The translations under genes were made by a program, and so were the position numbers. DNA of 64,000 nt from positions 46,863 through 110,862 of the forward strand of contig JASMHC010000017.1 of NCBI GenBank assembly GCA_030750975.1, given 5' to 3'. The notes under the pieces are model-generated. The model saw only the letters and a program-made list of their open reading frames with translations, had not been told where the DNA came from and made no database searches. Below, one piece after another: positions 35,574 through 44,408 of the stretch. Position 1 is the stretch's first letter. The number at the start of each line of letters is the position of its first letter. This DNA comes from Paracoccaceae bacterium (GTDB lineage Bacteria > Pseudomonadota > Alphaproteobacteria > Rhodobacterales > Rhodobacteraceae).

Positions 35574-36218
35574 CTACCCCTGCGCCGCTTTGATAAACGC
35601 CCGCATCTTCGCGGCATCCTTGCGCCCGGGCGACGATTCCACCGCTGAAGCCAGATCAACCTGCTTCGCCCCGGTCAGACGGATCGCCTCGGCCACATTG
35701 TCGACCGTCAGGCCACCTGCCAGCATCCACGGCACCGTCCAGTATTTCTTGTCCGCCAGCAGACGCCAGTCAAACGGCACGCCGTTGCCACCGGGCAGTG
35801 CGGCGTCTTTCGGGGCTTTGGCATCGATCAGCAACTGATCCGCCACGCGGGCGTAAAGGTCGATTTTGGCCACGTCCTCTTTTTCGGCAATGCCAATGGC
35901 CTTGATCACCGGCAGGCCATAGCGGGCCTTCACCTCGGACACACGTTCGGGCGGTTCGGCCCCGTGAAGCTGGATCATATCGACCGGCACCTGCGCGGTG
36001 ATGGCATCCAGCAGGTCATTGTCGGGGTCCACCACCAGCGCCACCTTGGCCACGCCCACAGGCACGTCCGCCGCAAGTTCCGAGGCCAGTGACGGGCTGA
36101 CATAGCGTGGTGATCTGGGGAAGAAGTTAAACCCGATATAGCGCGCACCGGCCGCCACGGCGGCGGCAAGGTCGTCGCTATGGGTCAGACCGCAGATTTT
36201 GACGTGAATGTCGGGCAT
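35574..36218 (-). CDS. trpF: Phosphoribosylanthranilate isomerase
   Basis: 214-aa TIM-barrel enzyme of tryptophan synthesis converting N-(5'-phosphoribosyl)anthranilate to CdRP. The catalytic Cys in VKICGLTH (near residue 9), the Asp in the later barrel strand and the [14 protein letters not shown] phosphate-binding segment are present. It is downstream of lapA and ihfB on the minus strand, the usual alphaproteobacterial order, normally followed by trpB, which is not in the window on this side. Confidence 0.93.
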   Translation of the reverse strand: MPDIHVKICGLTHSDDLAAAVAAGARYIGFNFFPRSPRYVSPSLASELAADVPVGVAKVALVVDPDNDLLDAITAQVPVDMIQLHGAEPPERVSEVKARYGLPVIKAIGIAEKEDVAKIDLYARVADQLLIDAKAPKDAALPGGNGVPFDWRLLADKKYWTVPWMLAGGLTVDNVAEAIRLTGAKQVDLASAVESSPGRKDAAKMRAFIKAAQG

Positions 36219-36222
36219 CGCC

Positions 36223-36573
36223 TTATTTCGCGTCTTCCAGCAGGGCCAATACCTCGTCCTGAGGTTCTGTCGGTTCGGTCTTCAGTTTGCGCACTTCACG
36301 CTTCAACTGCCCGACCTCGTGCCGGTGGCGGGCCGCTTCGCCCCGCAGGCCAGCTTCGCGGATCCATTCCCAGATGAAACCGATGACCAGCCCGAAAATG
36401 ATCGACGCGAACACGACGATGAACAAAGGCAGCTCAACGCTCCAGGAAAATCCGACAACACCCGACAGTTCGTCCGGCAAAAGCCGCAGCATCACGCTGT
36501 CGCGGTTGCCGAAAGCGACAGCAACCAAAGCCACCCCAAGGATGGCCATGAACCCATACCGAATGTAGCGCAT
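36223..36573 (-). CDS. lapA: LapA-domain (DUF1049) membrane protein
   Basis: 116-aa protein with two transmembrane segments (about 5-22 and 45-70) and a cytoplasmic coiled-coil tail, the LapA (DUF1049) pattern. In enterics LapA works with LapB in lipopolysaccharide assembly control; here no lapB is nearby. It is one base downstream of ihfB and four bases before trpF, so it is in an operon with both. Confidence 0.78.
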   Translation of the reverse strand: MRYIRYGFMAILGVALVAVAFGNRDSVMLRLLPDELSGVVGFSWSVELPLFIVVFASIIFGLVIGFIWEWIREAGLRGEAARHRHEVGQLKREVRKLKTEPTEPQDEVLALLEDAK

Positions 36574-36574
36574 A

Positions 36575-36874
36575 TTATTTTCCGTTCAGTCGATCACGCA
36601 GAAGCTTACCCGTCTTAAAGAACGGAACGTGCTTTTCTTCAACCTTGACAGATTCACCCGTGCGCGGATTTCGGCCAATGCGCGCGTCGCGCTTTTTGAC
36701 GGAAAACGCACCGAACCCCCGCAGTTCAACCCGATCCCCGCGCGACAGCGCGTCGGTGATTTCTTCGAACACCGTGTTGACGATTCTTTCCACATCGCGT
36801 TGCGAAAGACGACGCTCCACCGGCAATTCCTGATTTTCGTCGAAAATCTTCTGAATCAATTCCGACCGGATCAT
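36575..36874 (-). CDS. ihfB: Integration host factor beta subunit
   Basis: 99-aa DNA-bending HU/IHF-family protein; residues 46-92 include [18 protein letters not shown] and [10 protein letters not shown], with the intercalating Pro70. Start 36874 gives the standard N-terminus (M-x-x-SELI) and has GGAGAGAAGG upstream; the frame from 37042 would extend it spuriously. It follows rpsA, as usual, after a strong terminator. Confidence 0.92.
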   Translation of the reverse strand: MIRSELIQKIFDENQELPVERRLSQRDVERIVNTVFEEITDALSRGDRVELRGFGAFSVKKRDARIGRNPRTGESVKVEEKHVPFFKTGKLLRDRLNGK

Positions 36875-37080
36875 CCTTCTCTCCCTCGCAGTCTGTGCAG
36901 CGTTATTGAGGGTCATCATGCGTAAGTTTGATATCAAAATCCAGCTATGTGATGTGAATTGCAGGGAAATTTTGACGATTTGCCAGAAAACTTGGGGGAA
37001 ACCAGCGATCTGGCAAGGCCTGATCAACATTGTCGCCAGCAAACCGGCATTGGTGCCAGCACGAATCCTGCCCGATTCGA

Positions 37081-37110
37081 AAAAGCCCCGGCGTTTCCAC
37101 CGGGGCTTTT
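37081..37110 (-). terminator. Intrinsic terminator of rpsA
   Basis: AAAAGCCCCGG (37081-37091) pairs with CCGGGGCTTTT (37100-37110) around an 8-nt loop, leaving a T-run on the minus strand just after the rpsA stop. It separates rpsA from ihfB. Confidence 0.88.
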
Positions 37111-37135
37111 CCTAAGTGTCAGATGATCGGAAAGA

Positions 37136-38815
37136 TCAGTCGTCCTGCTTGAGCGCTGCGCCGAGGATATCGCCCAGCGATGCGCCCGAGTCCGACGAAC
37201 CGTACTGTTCCACGGCTTCTTTCTCTTCCGCGATTTCGCGTGCCTTGATCGACAGACCCATGCGGCGGGTTTTGTTGTCGATGTTGGTGACGCGAACGTC
37301 GACCTTGTCGCCAATGCCGAAACGCTCGGGGCGCTGCTCGGCACGGTCACGCGACAGGTCCGAACGACGGATGAAGGATTTCGCGCCTTCATAGTCGACT
37401 TCGATGCCGCCATCTTCGATCGCGGTCACTTCAACGGTGATGATCGAGCCACGCTTCACGCCGCCGGTTGCTTCGGCGAACTTGTCGCCGCCCAGCGCTT
37501 TGATCGACAGCGAGATACGTTCTTTCTCGATATCCACTTCCGAGACAACCGCCTGCACGACGTCGCCCTTGGTGTAGTTGCCGATAACGTCTTCGCCACG
37601 CTCGTCCCAGGAAAGGTCCGAAAGGTGAACCATACCGTCGATATCGCCGTCCAGCCCGATGAACAGACCGAATTCGGTGATGTTCTTGACTTCGCCTTCG
37701 ACCTGCGTGCCCTCGGGGTGGGTTTCCGCGAAAACTTCCCACGGGTTGCGCATGGTCTGCTTGAGGCCCAGCGAAACGCGACGCTTGGATTCGTCGATTT
37801 CCAGAACCATGACTTCGACTTCCTGCGACGTAGACACGATTTTGCCCGGATGGACGTTTTTCTTGGTCCACGACATCTCAGAGACGTGCACCAGACCTTC
37901 AACGCCCGGCTCCAGCTCAACAAAGGCACCGTAGTCGGTGATGTTGGTGACGCGGCCGGTATGGGTTGATTCCAGCGGGAAGCGCGATGCGACCGAATCC
38001 CACGGATCATCCTGCAACTGCTTCATGCCCAGCGAAATACGATGGGTTTCCTTGTTGATCTTGATGACCTGAACATTGACGGTCTGACCGATCGACAGGA
38101 TTTCCGACGGGTGGTTCACGCGGCGCCAAGCCATGTCGGTGACGTGCAGCAGGCCGTCAACACCGCCCAGATCGACGAATGCGCCGTATTCGGTGATGTT
38201 CTTGACAACGCCTTCAACCGCCTGACCTTCTGCCAGGTTGCCGATGACTTCGGCACGCTGTTCAGCGCGGCTTTCTTCAAGGATGGCGCGGCGCGACACT
38301 ACGATGTTGCCACGGCGACGGTCCATTTTCAGAATCTGGAATGGCTGCTTCAGACCCATCAGCGGGCCAGCGTCACGAACCGGACGAACGTCAACCTGTG
38401 AACCGGGAAGGAACGCAACCGCGCCGCCCAGATCGACGGTGAAGCCGCCTTTGACACGACCGAAGATCGCGCCTTCGACGCGGGCGTCGCCGGCATATGC
38501 TTTTTCCAGACGGTCCCATGCTTCTTCGCGACGGGCCATTTCACGGCTGATAACCGCTTCGCCACGGGCGTTTTCGGCAGCGCGAAGGTAAACTTCGACT
38601 TCGTCGCCAACAGCAATTTCAGGGGCTTCGCCGGGGTTTGCGAATTCTTTGACGTCAACGCGGCCTTCCATTTTATAGCCTACGTCGATGATGGCCTGAC
38701 CCGCTTCGATTGCGATGATCTTGCCTTTGACAACCGAACCTTCGTTCGGAGTGTCCATTTCGAAGCTTTCATTCAGGAGGGCTTCGAAATCCTCCATAGA
38801 TACGTTTTGAGCCAT
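37136..38815 (-). CDS. rpsA: 30S ribosomal protein S1
   Basis: 559-aa protein with six S1 RNA-binding repeats. Repeats 3-6 show the clear G-x-V-x-x-I-T-x-Y/F-G-A/L-F-V-x-L pattern; the first two are the diverged ribosome-binding repeats. Length matches proteobacterial S1. It binds mRNA leaders to start translation. A GGAAA ribosome-binding site precedes the start. The expected upstream neighbour cmk is 4.5 kb away, separated by accessory genes. The leader contains a tandem repeat that could be a regulatory target. Confidence 0.95.
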   Translation of the reverse strand: MAQNVSMEDFEALLNESFEMDTPNEGSVVKGKIIAIEAGQAIIDVGYKMEGRVDVKEFANPGEAPEIAVGDEVEVYLRAAENARGEAVISREMARREEAWDRLEKAYAGDARVEGAIFGRVKGGFTVDLGGAVAFLPGSQVDVRPVRDAGPLMGLKQPFQILKMDRRRGNIVVSRRAILEESRAEQRAEVIGNLAEGQAVEGVVKNITEYGAFVDLGGVDGLLHVTDMAWRRVNHPSEILSIGQTVNVQVIKINKETHRISLGMKQLQDDPWDSVASRFPLESTHTGRVTNITDYGAFVELEPGVEGLVHVSEMSWTKKNVHPGKIVSTSQEVEVMVLEIDESKRRVSLGLKQTMRNPWEVFAETHPEGTQVEGEVKNITEFGLFIGLDGDIDGMVHLSDLSWDERGEDVIGNYTKGDVVQAVVSEVDIEKERISLSIKALGGDKFAEATGGVKRGSIITVEVTAIEDGGIEVDYEGAKSFIRRSDLSRDRAEQRPERFGIGDKVDVRVTNIDNKTRRMGLSIKAREIAEEKEAVEQYGSSDSGASLGDILGAALKQDD

Positions 38816-39213
38816 CTGGTCTCAGTTTCCTTTACTAACGTTTTTTCGGGCCGAGCGGTTGTCTCCGCCGGTCTTTATTGATGCCCTACCGCTGCGCTAC
38901 TTGAGAGCGGGGCTTTTGATGCCCTACCGCTTCGCTACGTGAGGGCGATTATGCCCACCGAAGCGGGCGGTTTTGCCAACCGGCAAACCATAAAACAAAG
39001 AGGGCCGGTATGTTCCGACCCTGCTCGTCTTTTTGTTCTATGGCTTTTACGCCTTGTCGACGGGCGGCTTATAGGCGCGAATCCCCTTGGGAGCAAGGGG
39101 ATATGCTTGCCCAATCGGCCAAAAACCCATTGGCAGGATTAACTGGCGCGATTCGCGGGGATTTGTTAATATAGCCCCTATAAAAACAGACCCAGAGGCA
39201 GAGCAGAGGTTTC
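38816..39213. other. rpsA leader / Hint-gene promoter gap (398 bp)
   Basis: A divergent intergenic region between rpsA (minus) and the Hint-domain gene (plus). It contains the tandem repeat at 38878-38947, a hairpin AGGGCCGG/CCGACCCT with one mismatch (39001-39022) trailed by TTTTT, and a perfect 8-bp hairpin ATCCCCTT/AAGGGGAT (39081-39102). No open frame looks coding. Small RNA genes cannot be excluded. Confidence 0.5.
38878..38947 (-). repeat. Tandem direct repeat in the rpsA leader, tRNA D-arm-like
   Basis: Two 32-bp copies (38878-38909 and 38916-38947; period 38 bp) differ at three positions. On the minus strand each contains GTAGCG(C/A)AGCGGTAGGGCATCAA, close by eye to the D-arm of bacterial tRNA-Gln (GTAGCCAAGCGGTAAGGCATC). 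No acceptor, anticodon or T arms follow, so these are not tRNA genes. They lie about 60-130 bp upstream of the rpsA start. Each copy can form a short GCYCT/AGGGC hairpin. Confidence 0.65.
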
Positions 39214-40194
39214 ATGGGCTATAATATCGGTGACGTAAGCGGCAACGCCATTGGCGGCGGGCCGGACGATTGGGTGTTTGAACTCGACCTGTCGGTGCCG
39301 GGCAACCTGACGGTTTCCGGTGACTTCGACATGACCAACATCTTTGGTGGTGCCAGTGCGGGCGAAGTGGATTCGCTGGTCGTTACCTCGATCACGGGGG
39401 GGCAATTCGGGTCCCTGTCTGTCGACAGCGACACAGGCCAATGGACCTTCACGGTGGATTATGACGCGGTCATGGCCACCGGCAGCGATCAGGTTTATTA
39501 TTTCGAGGTTATCGGCACCTATGACGGCGGCTCGACCGATGATGACAATGTCACCATCAACATCCTGATCTGCTTTTGCGAAGGCACACATATCAAAACG
39601 CCCGAAGGAAGCCGGAAGATCGAGGATTTGAAAACCGGCGATCTGGTGATGACCAAGGATGCCGGTCCCCAGCCGGTATTGTGGATGGGAAGCCGAACGA
39701 TCGGCCCTGCGGAACTGAAACTCAGCCCCGGATTGCGCCCGATACGGATCGCCAAGGGGGCGTTGACAAACGGCAAACCGAACCGGGATTTGCGCGTGTC
39801 CCCGAACCATCAGATCTTGCTGAACACCTGGCAATCGCAGCTGTTATTCGGCGAGGCCGAGGTGCTGGTGCCTGCAAAGGCGCTGATCGACGATCACGCA
39901 GTCGCGGTCGATGAACAGGCGCAGACAGTAACCTATTATCACCTGATGCTGGAACAGCACCACATCCTGATGTCCGAGGGCGCGGAAACCGAAAGCTTCT
40001 ATCCCGGTCCTGTCAGCCTGAAATTGCTTGCGCCGGAATTCCGCCATCAGCTGCTGACCAAATTCCCCGAACTCGCGCAAGACGACGGCTATGGCCCGCC
40101 TGTCCGCCCCAGCCTAAGCCTCTGGGAAGGCGAAGTGCTTTGGGAAGTTACAGGGAAAGGCACAGACCGGCCGAAGGTCGAGGATGCGGCATGA
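39214..40194 (+). CDS. Hint-domain (Hedgehog/intein-type) protein
   Basis: 326-aa protein. Residues 1-115 are acidic, Gly/Thr/Ser-rich beta-sheet sequence resembling VCBS or cadherin-like modules, with no signal peptide. A Hint domain follows from Cys120 (CFCEGTHIKTPEGSRKIEDL is its start), including the TGDLV strand, SPNHQ (block B-like His) near 192 and EQHHI near 250. Such Hint_2 proteins are common in Rhodobacterales and their function is unknown. Whether it self-cleaves is uncertain because no clear C-terminal His-Asn end is visible. It overlaps the next gene, a HlyC-like acyltransferase, by four bases. Confidence 0.75.
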   Translation: MGYNIGDVSGNAIGGGPDDWVFELDLSVPGNLTVSGDFDMTNIFGGASAGEVDSLVVTSITGGQFGSLSVDSDTGQWTFTVDYDAVMATGSDQVYYFEVIGTYDGGSTDDDNVTINILICFCEGTHIKTPEGSRKIEDLKTGDLVMTKDAGPQPVLWMGSRTIGPAELKLSPGLRPIRIAKGALTNGKPNRDLRVSPNHQILLNTWQSQLLFGEAEVLVPAKALIDDHAVAVDEQAQTVTYYHLMLEQHHILMSEGAETESFYPGPVSLKLLAPEFRHQLLTKFPELAQDDGYGPPVRPSLSLWEGEVLWEVTGKGTDRPKVEDAA

Positions 40195-40712
40195 CACAGC
40201 TGACCGACAAGCTGGGCCAAAGCCTTCCCAAACACGAAACGCCGTCTGATGATCTGTTGCGCGTCTATGGCGATGCGTTTTTTCTGGCGATGCGCTGCCC
40301 GCGCCACCGGCAAATGTCGATGCAGGAAATGCGGCTTTATCTTGAACCGCCGATTGTTCAGGGCAGCTATCGCGTGTTCCGCATTCAGAACATTCCGCGC
40401 GGCATGTTCACCTGGGCGATGCTGTCCCCGGATGCCGAGCGCCGGTTGATCGAAGGCGAGGTTCTGCATCCCGGCGACTGGAATTCAGGCGACCGCCGGT
40501 GGATCATCGATATCATCGCCCCGTATCGCGGCATGATGCAGGGCATTGCCCGATGGATCATGCATAAGGGCAATTTCACGGATACCCAGTATTATTTCCG
40601 GCGCGTCAGTGAAATCAACGAAACCCGCCGGATCGTCGAGGTGGATTTCGAAGCCGAGCGGTTGTCAAAAATCTGGTCCGCCGAAGACTATCTGAAATCG
40701 CTCAAATCCTAA
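40191..40712 (+). CDS. Toxin-activating lysine acyltransferase (HlyC/RtxC family)
   Basis: 173-aa protein matching HlyC-type acyltransferases, which move an acyl chain from acyl-ACP to a lysine of an RTX toxin. CPRHR (His39) matches SPLHR of HlyC, and SGDRRWIIDIIAP (Asp109) matches the SGDRKWFIDWIAPFG segment holding catalytic Asp92. FTWAMLS also matches. The start overlaps the Hint-protein stop (ATGA), so the two are translationally coupled. No RTX toxin, type I secretion gene or acyl carrier protein is in the window. Its stop overlaps that of the convergent TetR gene. Confidence 0.8.
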   Translation: MTQLTDKLGQSLPKHETPSDDLLRVYGDAFFLAMRCPRHRQMSMQEMRLYLEPPIVQGSYRVFRIQNIPRGMFTWAMLSPDAERRLIEGEVLHPGDWNSGDRRWIIDIIAPYRGMMQGIARWIMHKGNFTDTQYYFRRVSEINETRRIVEVDFEAERLSKIWSAEDYLKSLKS

Positions 40713-41269
40713 TGCGCGTCCACCACCGCCTTGAATGAGGCGTGCAGAAGCGCCTCAAGCTCGTCCTTGCGTGTCTTGGTGCCGGTGGACATGCCCAACA
40801 CGCCGTTCAGCATTTCGTACCCCAACACGGTCGACCACATGGCCACCGCTTTTTGCCGCCCGTCCTTGCCCATCCATTCGGCGAAGGGTTCGATCAGGTT
40901 CGCATCCAGCGCCTTGCGCAGTTTCTTTCCCACCACATCGCTGCTTGCCGATTTCAGCGCCGCCCGCAGCGGGTCAAATTCGTCCTTGTGCGATTTCTTC
41001 AGCATCATCGCCACGAACACCTCGGGCAGATCCTTCGGGTCGCCGATCATCGGGGATCCGTCCGGCGCGAAGGCGGGCATGACAGCCTGATCAAACAACC
41101 CCTCTTTCGAGCCGAAATAGCGGTTGATCAAGGCGATATTCACCCCCGCTTTCGCCGCGATATCGCGGGTCGAGGCCGCGTCATACCCGTGGCGGGTGAA
41201 AATGATCCGGGCTGCCTGGATTATGGCCTTCTTTGTATCATCGGAATTGCGTTTGCTTGACTGTGTCAT
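40709..41269 (-). CDS. TetR-family transcriptional regulator
   Basis: 186-aa regulator with an N-terminal TetR helix-turn-helix (AARIIFTRHGYDAASTRDI then AGVNIALINRYFGSKEGLF, about 16-55) and an unrelated ligand-binding C-terminus of the CecR-like kind. Start 41269 gives a normal family N-terminus; the frame from 41437 adds 56 unrelated residues. It is convergent with the HlyC-like gene (4-bp overlap) and on the same strand as the downstream-reading DMT transporter and reductase genes, which lie upstream of it. Targets unknown. Confidence 0.85.
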   Translation of the reverse strand: MTQSSKRNSDDTKKAIIQAARIIFTRHGYDAASTRDIAAKAGVNIALINRYFGSKEGLFDQAVMPAFAPDGSPMIGDPKDLPEVFVAMMLKKSHKDEFDPLRAALKSASSDVVGKKLRKALDANLIEPFAEWMGKDGRQKAVAMWSTVLGYEMLNGVLGMSTGTKTRKDELEALLHASFKAVVDAH

Positions 41270-41335
41270 GGCGCCGACTGCCCGTTTGTTTTGCCTGAAG
41301 GGATTCGAGAGTATCGTAAGGCACAAGTTACTATC

Positions 41336-41366
41336 GAAACGCGCACAGCCTTGGCGGGCTTCGCGC
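41336..41366 (+). repeat. Diverged relative of the dispersed element (copy 3, core only)
   Basis: GAAACGCGCACA-N9-GGCTTCGCGC has the same arms and spacing as the 31-nt cores at 23770-23800 and 30686-30716; 22 of 31 bases match copy 2, almost all in the arms. It lies between the TetR start and the DMT transporter stop. Confidence 0.5.
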
Positions 41367-41440
41367 CTCACCATAAAAGTAAACGATTGATTACTAACTG
41401 GCAAGCGCAATCGCCTGTCAAGCTGAACGCCGCCCATGGC

Positions 41441-42298
41441 TTACGACAGGGCCAAAACCACCACGCCGGTCAGGATCACACAGGCCCAGAACAGGCGATA
41501 GCGCAGATGGCCTTCACCCAACAGCAGGCTTCCGGCCAGAACCGTCAGCAGCACCGACACCTCGCGCAAAGGGGCGACATAGGCGACCGGCGTGAACCGC
41601 AAGGCACTCAGCACCAGAATATAGGCCAGCGGCGTCAGCACCGCGATCCCGAGGATGTCGCGCCTGTGATTGCGCCAGTGCCGCGCAATTTGCACCCGCC
41701 GCCGAAGGGCTGTCGGTGTCAGCAATACCGCCCGCCCCAGATTGGCCCCGTAATCCATCAGCAATGGCGGCACCGCCAAAGCGGCCACGCCATAGGCATC
41801 CCAAGTGGTATAGCTGCCGATCAGCACGCCGACACCCAGCCCGAACGCCACCGAAACATGGGCATCCCCGCCCCGTTTCCGCCCGCCCGCCGTCAGGGCA
41901 AACACCCCGCCAATGATGATGAGCGCACCAATGCCGCCTTGCGTGCTGGGAAACTCGGACAGGAAGATCATCGCCATGATCATCGCCACCAGCGGTCCCA
42001 TGGATCGGGCGGTGGGATAGATCAGCGACAGGTCTCCGTTCCGATAAGCGGCCTGAAGCAGAACGAAATAGACCAGATGCAACAGAGAGCTGCCGCCGAT
42101 GAACAGCCATTGCATACCTGTAAGACCGGCTGGCAGGCTGGCAAATACCCAGATGGCAAGCGGCAGGTAAATCAGGGCCGAAAGCAGCGAGTAAAGCCAC
42201 ACCAGCTCGGCCCCGCCATGGACGCGCTTGGCCAGAAAGTTCCAACCGGCATGGCAAAATGCCGCCGTCAGAACCAGCGCCAGCGCGGCCGCGCTCAT
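41441..42298 (-). CDS. DMT-superfamily (EamA) transporter
   Basis: 285-aa inner-membrane protein with about ten hydrophobic helices arranged as two EamA repeats, the drug/metabolite transporter pattern. Substrate is unknown. It lies 12 bp downstream of the aldo/keto reductase on the same strand and may be cotranscribed with it and cmk. Confidence 0.83.
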   Translation of the reverse strand: MSAAALALVLTAAFCHAGWNFLAKRVHGGAELVWLYSLLSALIYLPLAIWVFASLPAGLTGMQWLFIGGSSLLHLVYFVLLQAAYRNGDLSLIYPTARSMGPLVAMIMAMIFLSEFPSTQGGIGALIIIGGVFALTAGGRKRGGDAHVSVAFGLGVGVLIGSYTTWDAYGVAALAVPPLLMDYGANLGRAVLLTPTALRRRVQIARHWRNHRRDILGIAVLTPLAYILVLSALRFTPVAYVAPLREVSVLLTVLAGSLLLGEGHLRYRLFWACVILTGVVVLALS

Positions 42299-42310
42299 AT
42301 CACGCCAGCC

Positions 42311-43312
42311 CTAGCAATAGCGTTCCGGCCCGACCCACTGGCCGGTACTGTAGCGGTCGCCATAGGCCCAACCGATCGGCAGGATTTCTTCGATCCGCGC
42401 CAGTTGTTCCGGCGTCAGTGTCAGGTTCCAGCCCTCGACCAACTGCGCGAAATGCGCGGTTGACCTTGTGCCCGGAATGGCGATCACATGCGGGCCTTGC
42501 GCCAGCACCCAGGCAATGGCCAGCGCGGCCGCCGAAACACCCTGTTCCGCCGCATAGGCGCGGAACGGATCGGTCGCGGCGATGTTGGCCGGATAGGTAT
42601 CCGCCTGAAAACGCGGGTTCGCCCCCACCCAGCCGCCGATGTCCTGCACGGTCTCAAAGCTAAGCGGTGTGTCGGTCAGAAAGGACCGCCCGACAGGCGA
42701 GAAGGCGACGAGTGCGGTGCCAAGCTCGGCGCAGGTTTGCACAAGGCCCATTTCCGGCGACCGGACCGACAGCGAATATTCCGACTGCACCGCATCCACA
42801 TGGCACTCGGTCGCCGCCCGCCGCAGCGAGGTCGGGGCGATCTCGGAAAAGCCGATGCCTTTGGTTTTGCCCTTCTCTACCAGCCGTCCGAGATGCCCGG
42901 CCACCTCTTCAATCGGCAGTTCGGCCTGACGGCGATGGACGTAAAACAGATCAACGCAATCGGTGCCCAGTTTGCCAAGGCTTTTGTCCAGCTCGGATTC
43001 CAGATGCTCGAGCGTATTGCGAAAACAGCGATTGCCGTCCTCGTCCCTGGTGATCGAGGCCTTGGTGGCAATGTGAAAGCGATCCCGCGTGCCCGGATTG
43101 TCCTTGAGGAACTGGCCAATCACCTTTTCGGACCGCCCCATGCCATAGACATTGGCACTGTCCAGATGGGTCACGCCCGCGTCCAGACAGGCGCGAAGTA
43201 TGGCATAGGACTGCTGATCCGTGGTTGGTCCGTAGAAGTCAGAAAAGCTCATCGCGCCATAGCCCAGCGCCGAAATTTCAGGTCCGTTTTTTCCAAGTTT
43301 GCGCATCTTCAT
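42311..43312 (-). CDS. Aldo/keto reductase
   Basis: 333-aa NADPH-dependent oxidoreductase with the AKR barrel. The catalytic set is visible as Asp/Tyr in HLDSANVYG (near residues 49-57), Lys in IATKAS (near 84) and His in FYVHRR (near 125). Closest in outline to the YhdN/AKR13-like group. Its start overlaps the cmk stop by four bases, so it is translationally coupled to an essential nucleotide kinase although the functions look unrelated. Confidence 0.87.
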   Translation of the reverse strand: MKMRKLGKNGPEISALGYGAMSFSDFYGPTTDQQSYAILRACLDAGVTHLDSANVYGMGRSEKVIGQFLKDNPGTRDRFHIATKASITRDEDGNRCFRNTLEHLESELDKSLGKLGTDCVDLFYVHRRQAELPIEEVAGHLGRLVEKGKTKGIGFSEIAPTSLRRAATECHVDAVQSEYSLSVRSPEMGLVQTCAELGTALVAFSPVGRSFLTDTPLSFETVQDIGGWVGANPRFQADTYPANIAATDPFRAYAAEQGVSAAALAIAWVLAQGPHVIAIPGTRSTAHFAQLVEGWNLTLTPEQLARIEEILPIGWAYGDRYSTGQWVGPERYC

Positions 43313-43923
43313 GACGTTCCCCGCTTTTTGTCTATTTCCAGGATTGCCAGGGCCACGGCCTCATCTATACCCAGATCCGATGTGTCGATGATCACCGCAT
43401 CGCTTGCCGGTTTCATCGGCGCGTCCGCCCGGTTCATATCGCGGGCGTCGCGTTCTTTGACATCCGCCAGCACGGCCTGAAGCGCAACCGACGGATCGGT
43501 TTCCTGCAATTCTTTGAAACGCCGCATGGCCCGCACCTCGGCGCTGGCGGTGACGAACAGTTTCACATCCGCATCGGGACAAATCACCGTGCCGATATCG
43601 CGCCCGTCCAGAACCGCTCCGGCGGCCCGCATGGCAAAGGCCCGCTGGAAATCAACCAAGGCTTGCCGGACCTCGGGGATTGCCGCGACCTTCGATGCGG
43701 CCTGTGCCACTTCGGCGGTCCGCAGACCATCTGCCGACAGGTCTTGGGCTGTCAGCGCCCGCGCGGCCTCAGCTGGTTCGGCCCCCAGCAGCACCCTGGA
43801 CCCGACGGCGCGGTAAAGAAGCCCTGTATCAAGATGGCCAAAGCCGAAATGCGCCGCCACCGCTTTCGAGATGGTGCCTTTCCCGGCCGCCGCCGGTCCG
43901 TCGATGGCAATGGTGAATGACAT
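43309..43923 (-). CDS. cmk: Cytidylate kinase
   Basis: 204-aa CMP/dCMP kinase with P-loop GPAAAGKGT (9-17), the substrate segment [10 protein letters not shown] and the [20 protein letters not shown] core. Start 43923 gives the standard [12 protein letters not shown] beginning; the frame from 43956 adds 11 residues. It is normally followed directly by rpsA; here an aldo/keto reductase gene overlaps its end instead. Confidence 0.92.
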   Translation of the reverse strand: MSFTIAIDGPAAAGKGTISKAVAAHFGFGHLDTGLLYRAVGSRVLLGAEPAEAARALTAQDLSADGLRTAEVAQAASKVAAIPEVRQALVDFQRAFAMRAAGAVLDGRDIGTVICPDADVKLFVTASAEVRAMRRFKELQETDPSVALQAVLADVKERDARDMNRADAPMKPASDAVIIDTSDLGIDEAVALAILEIDKKRGTS

Positions 43924-43925
43924 GC

Positions 43926-44408
43926 TTAGCCTCGTATGCGGCGATAGATAAACCAAAGCAGGATAATCGCCGACCCGCCGATCAGGATGAATTTGGTGAT
44001 CGTCGCCGCGCTTGCAAGCGCGACCTGTTCGACCCCCGGAAGGGCGCTTGTCAGGATACCGGCGATCAGGTGGTTCTCGTACAGATCGACCAGCGCATAG
44101 GCCAGCGGGATCAGAGCCGCGACGACACGCACCAGCCCAAGCCCTTTGCCCGCTATCAGCGTCCAGCCGACCAAAGCCAGCCCCAGCAGGATCGGAAAGC
44201 TGGTGTCGATCAGCCGGACTTCGGTTGTCAGCTTCTGCGCCATGCCGGGTTCAAGCCCGGCGATAAAGGCCATGACCTGCGGGTGGGAATAGCCCAGCAC
44301 ATAAAGATCAAGCTGTTTCTGCCCGTCCAGCACACGCATCCCGTACCAGAAAAGCAGCGCATAATTCGCCGCTGCGGCAAAGGTTAATGCCCAGACGGCG
44401 CGTTTCAC
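43926..44408 (-). CDS. Conserved hypothetical four-helix membrane protein
   Basis: 160-aa protein with four predicted transmembrane helices (about 5-22, 72-88, 94-110, 135-155). I do not recognise a family. It overlaps the aroA stop by four bases and ends two bases before cmk, so it is inserted inside the aroA-cmk operon and co-translated with aroA. The soluble stretch 27-68 between helices 1 and 2 would face the periplasm or cytoplasm. Confidence 0.7.
   Translation of the reverse strand: MKRAVWALTFAAAANYALLFWYGMRVLDGQKQLDLYVLGYSHPQVMAFIAGLEPGMAQKLTTEVRLIDTSFPILLGLALVGWTLIAGKGLGLVRVVAALIPLAYALVDLYENHLIAGILTSALPGVEQVALASAATITKFILIGGSAIILLWFIYRRIRG

Noticed and set aside
38878..38947. Two tRNA genes in the rpsA leader
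   Set aside because: Only the D-arm-like part is present; there is no acceptor stem, anticodon arm or T-arm, and 38 bp per copy is too short.
39214..40712. A complete RTX toxin operon
   Set aside because: No GGxGxDxL repeats, no type I secretion ABC transporter or membrane-fusion gene and no outer-membrane channel are in the window.
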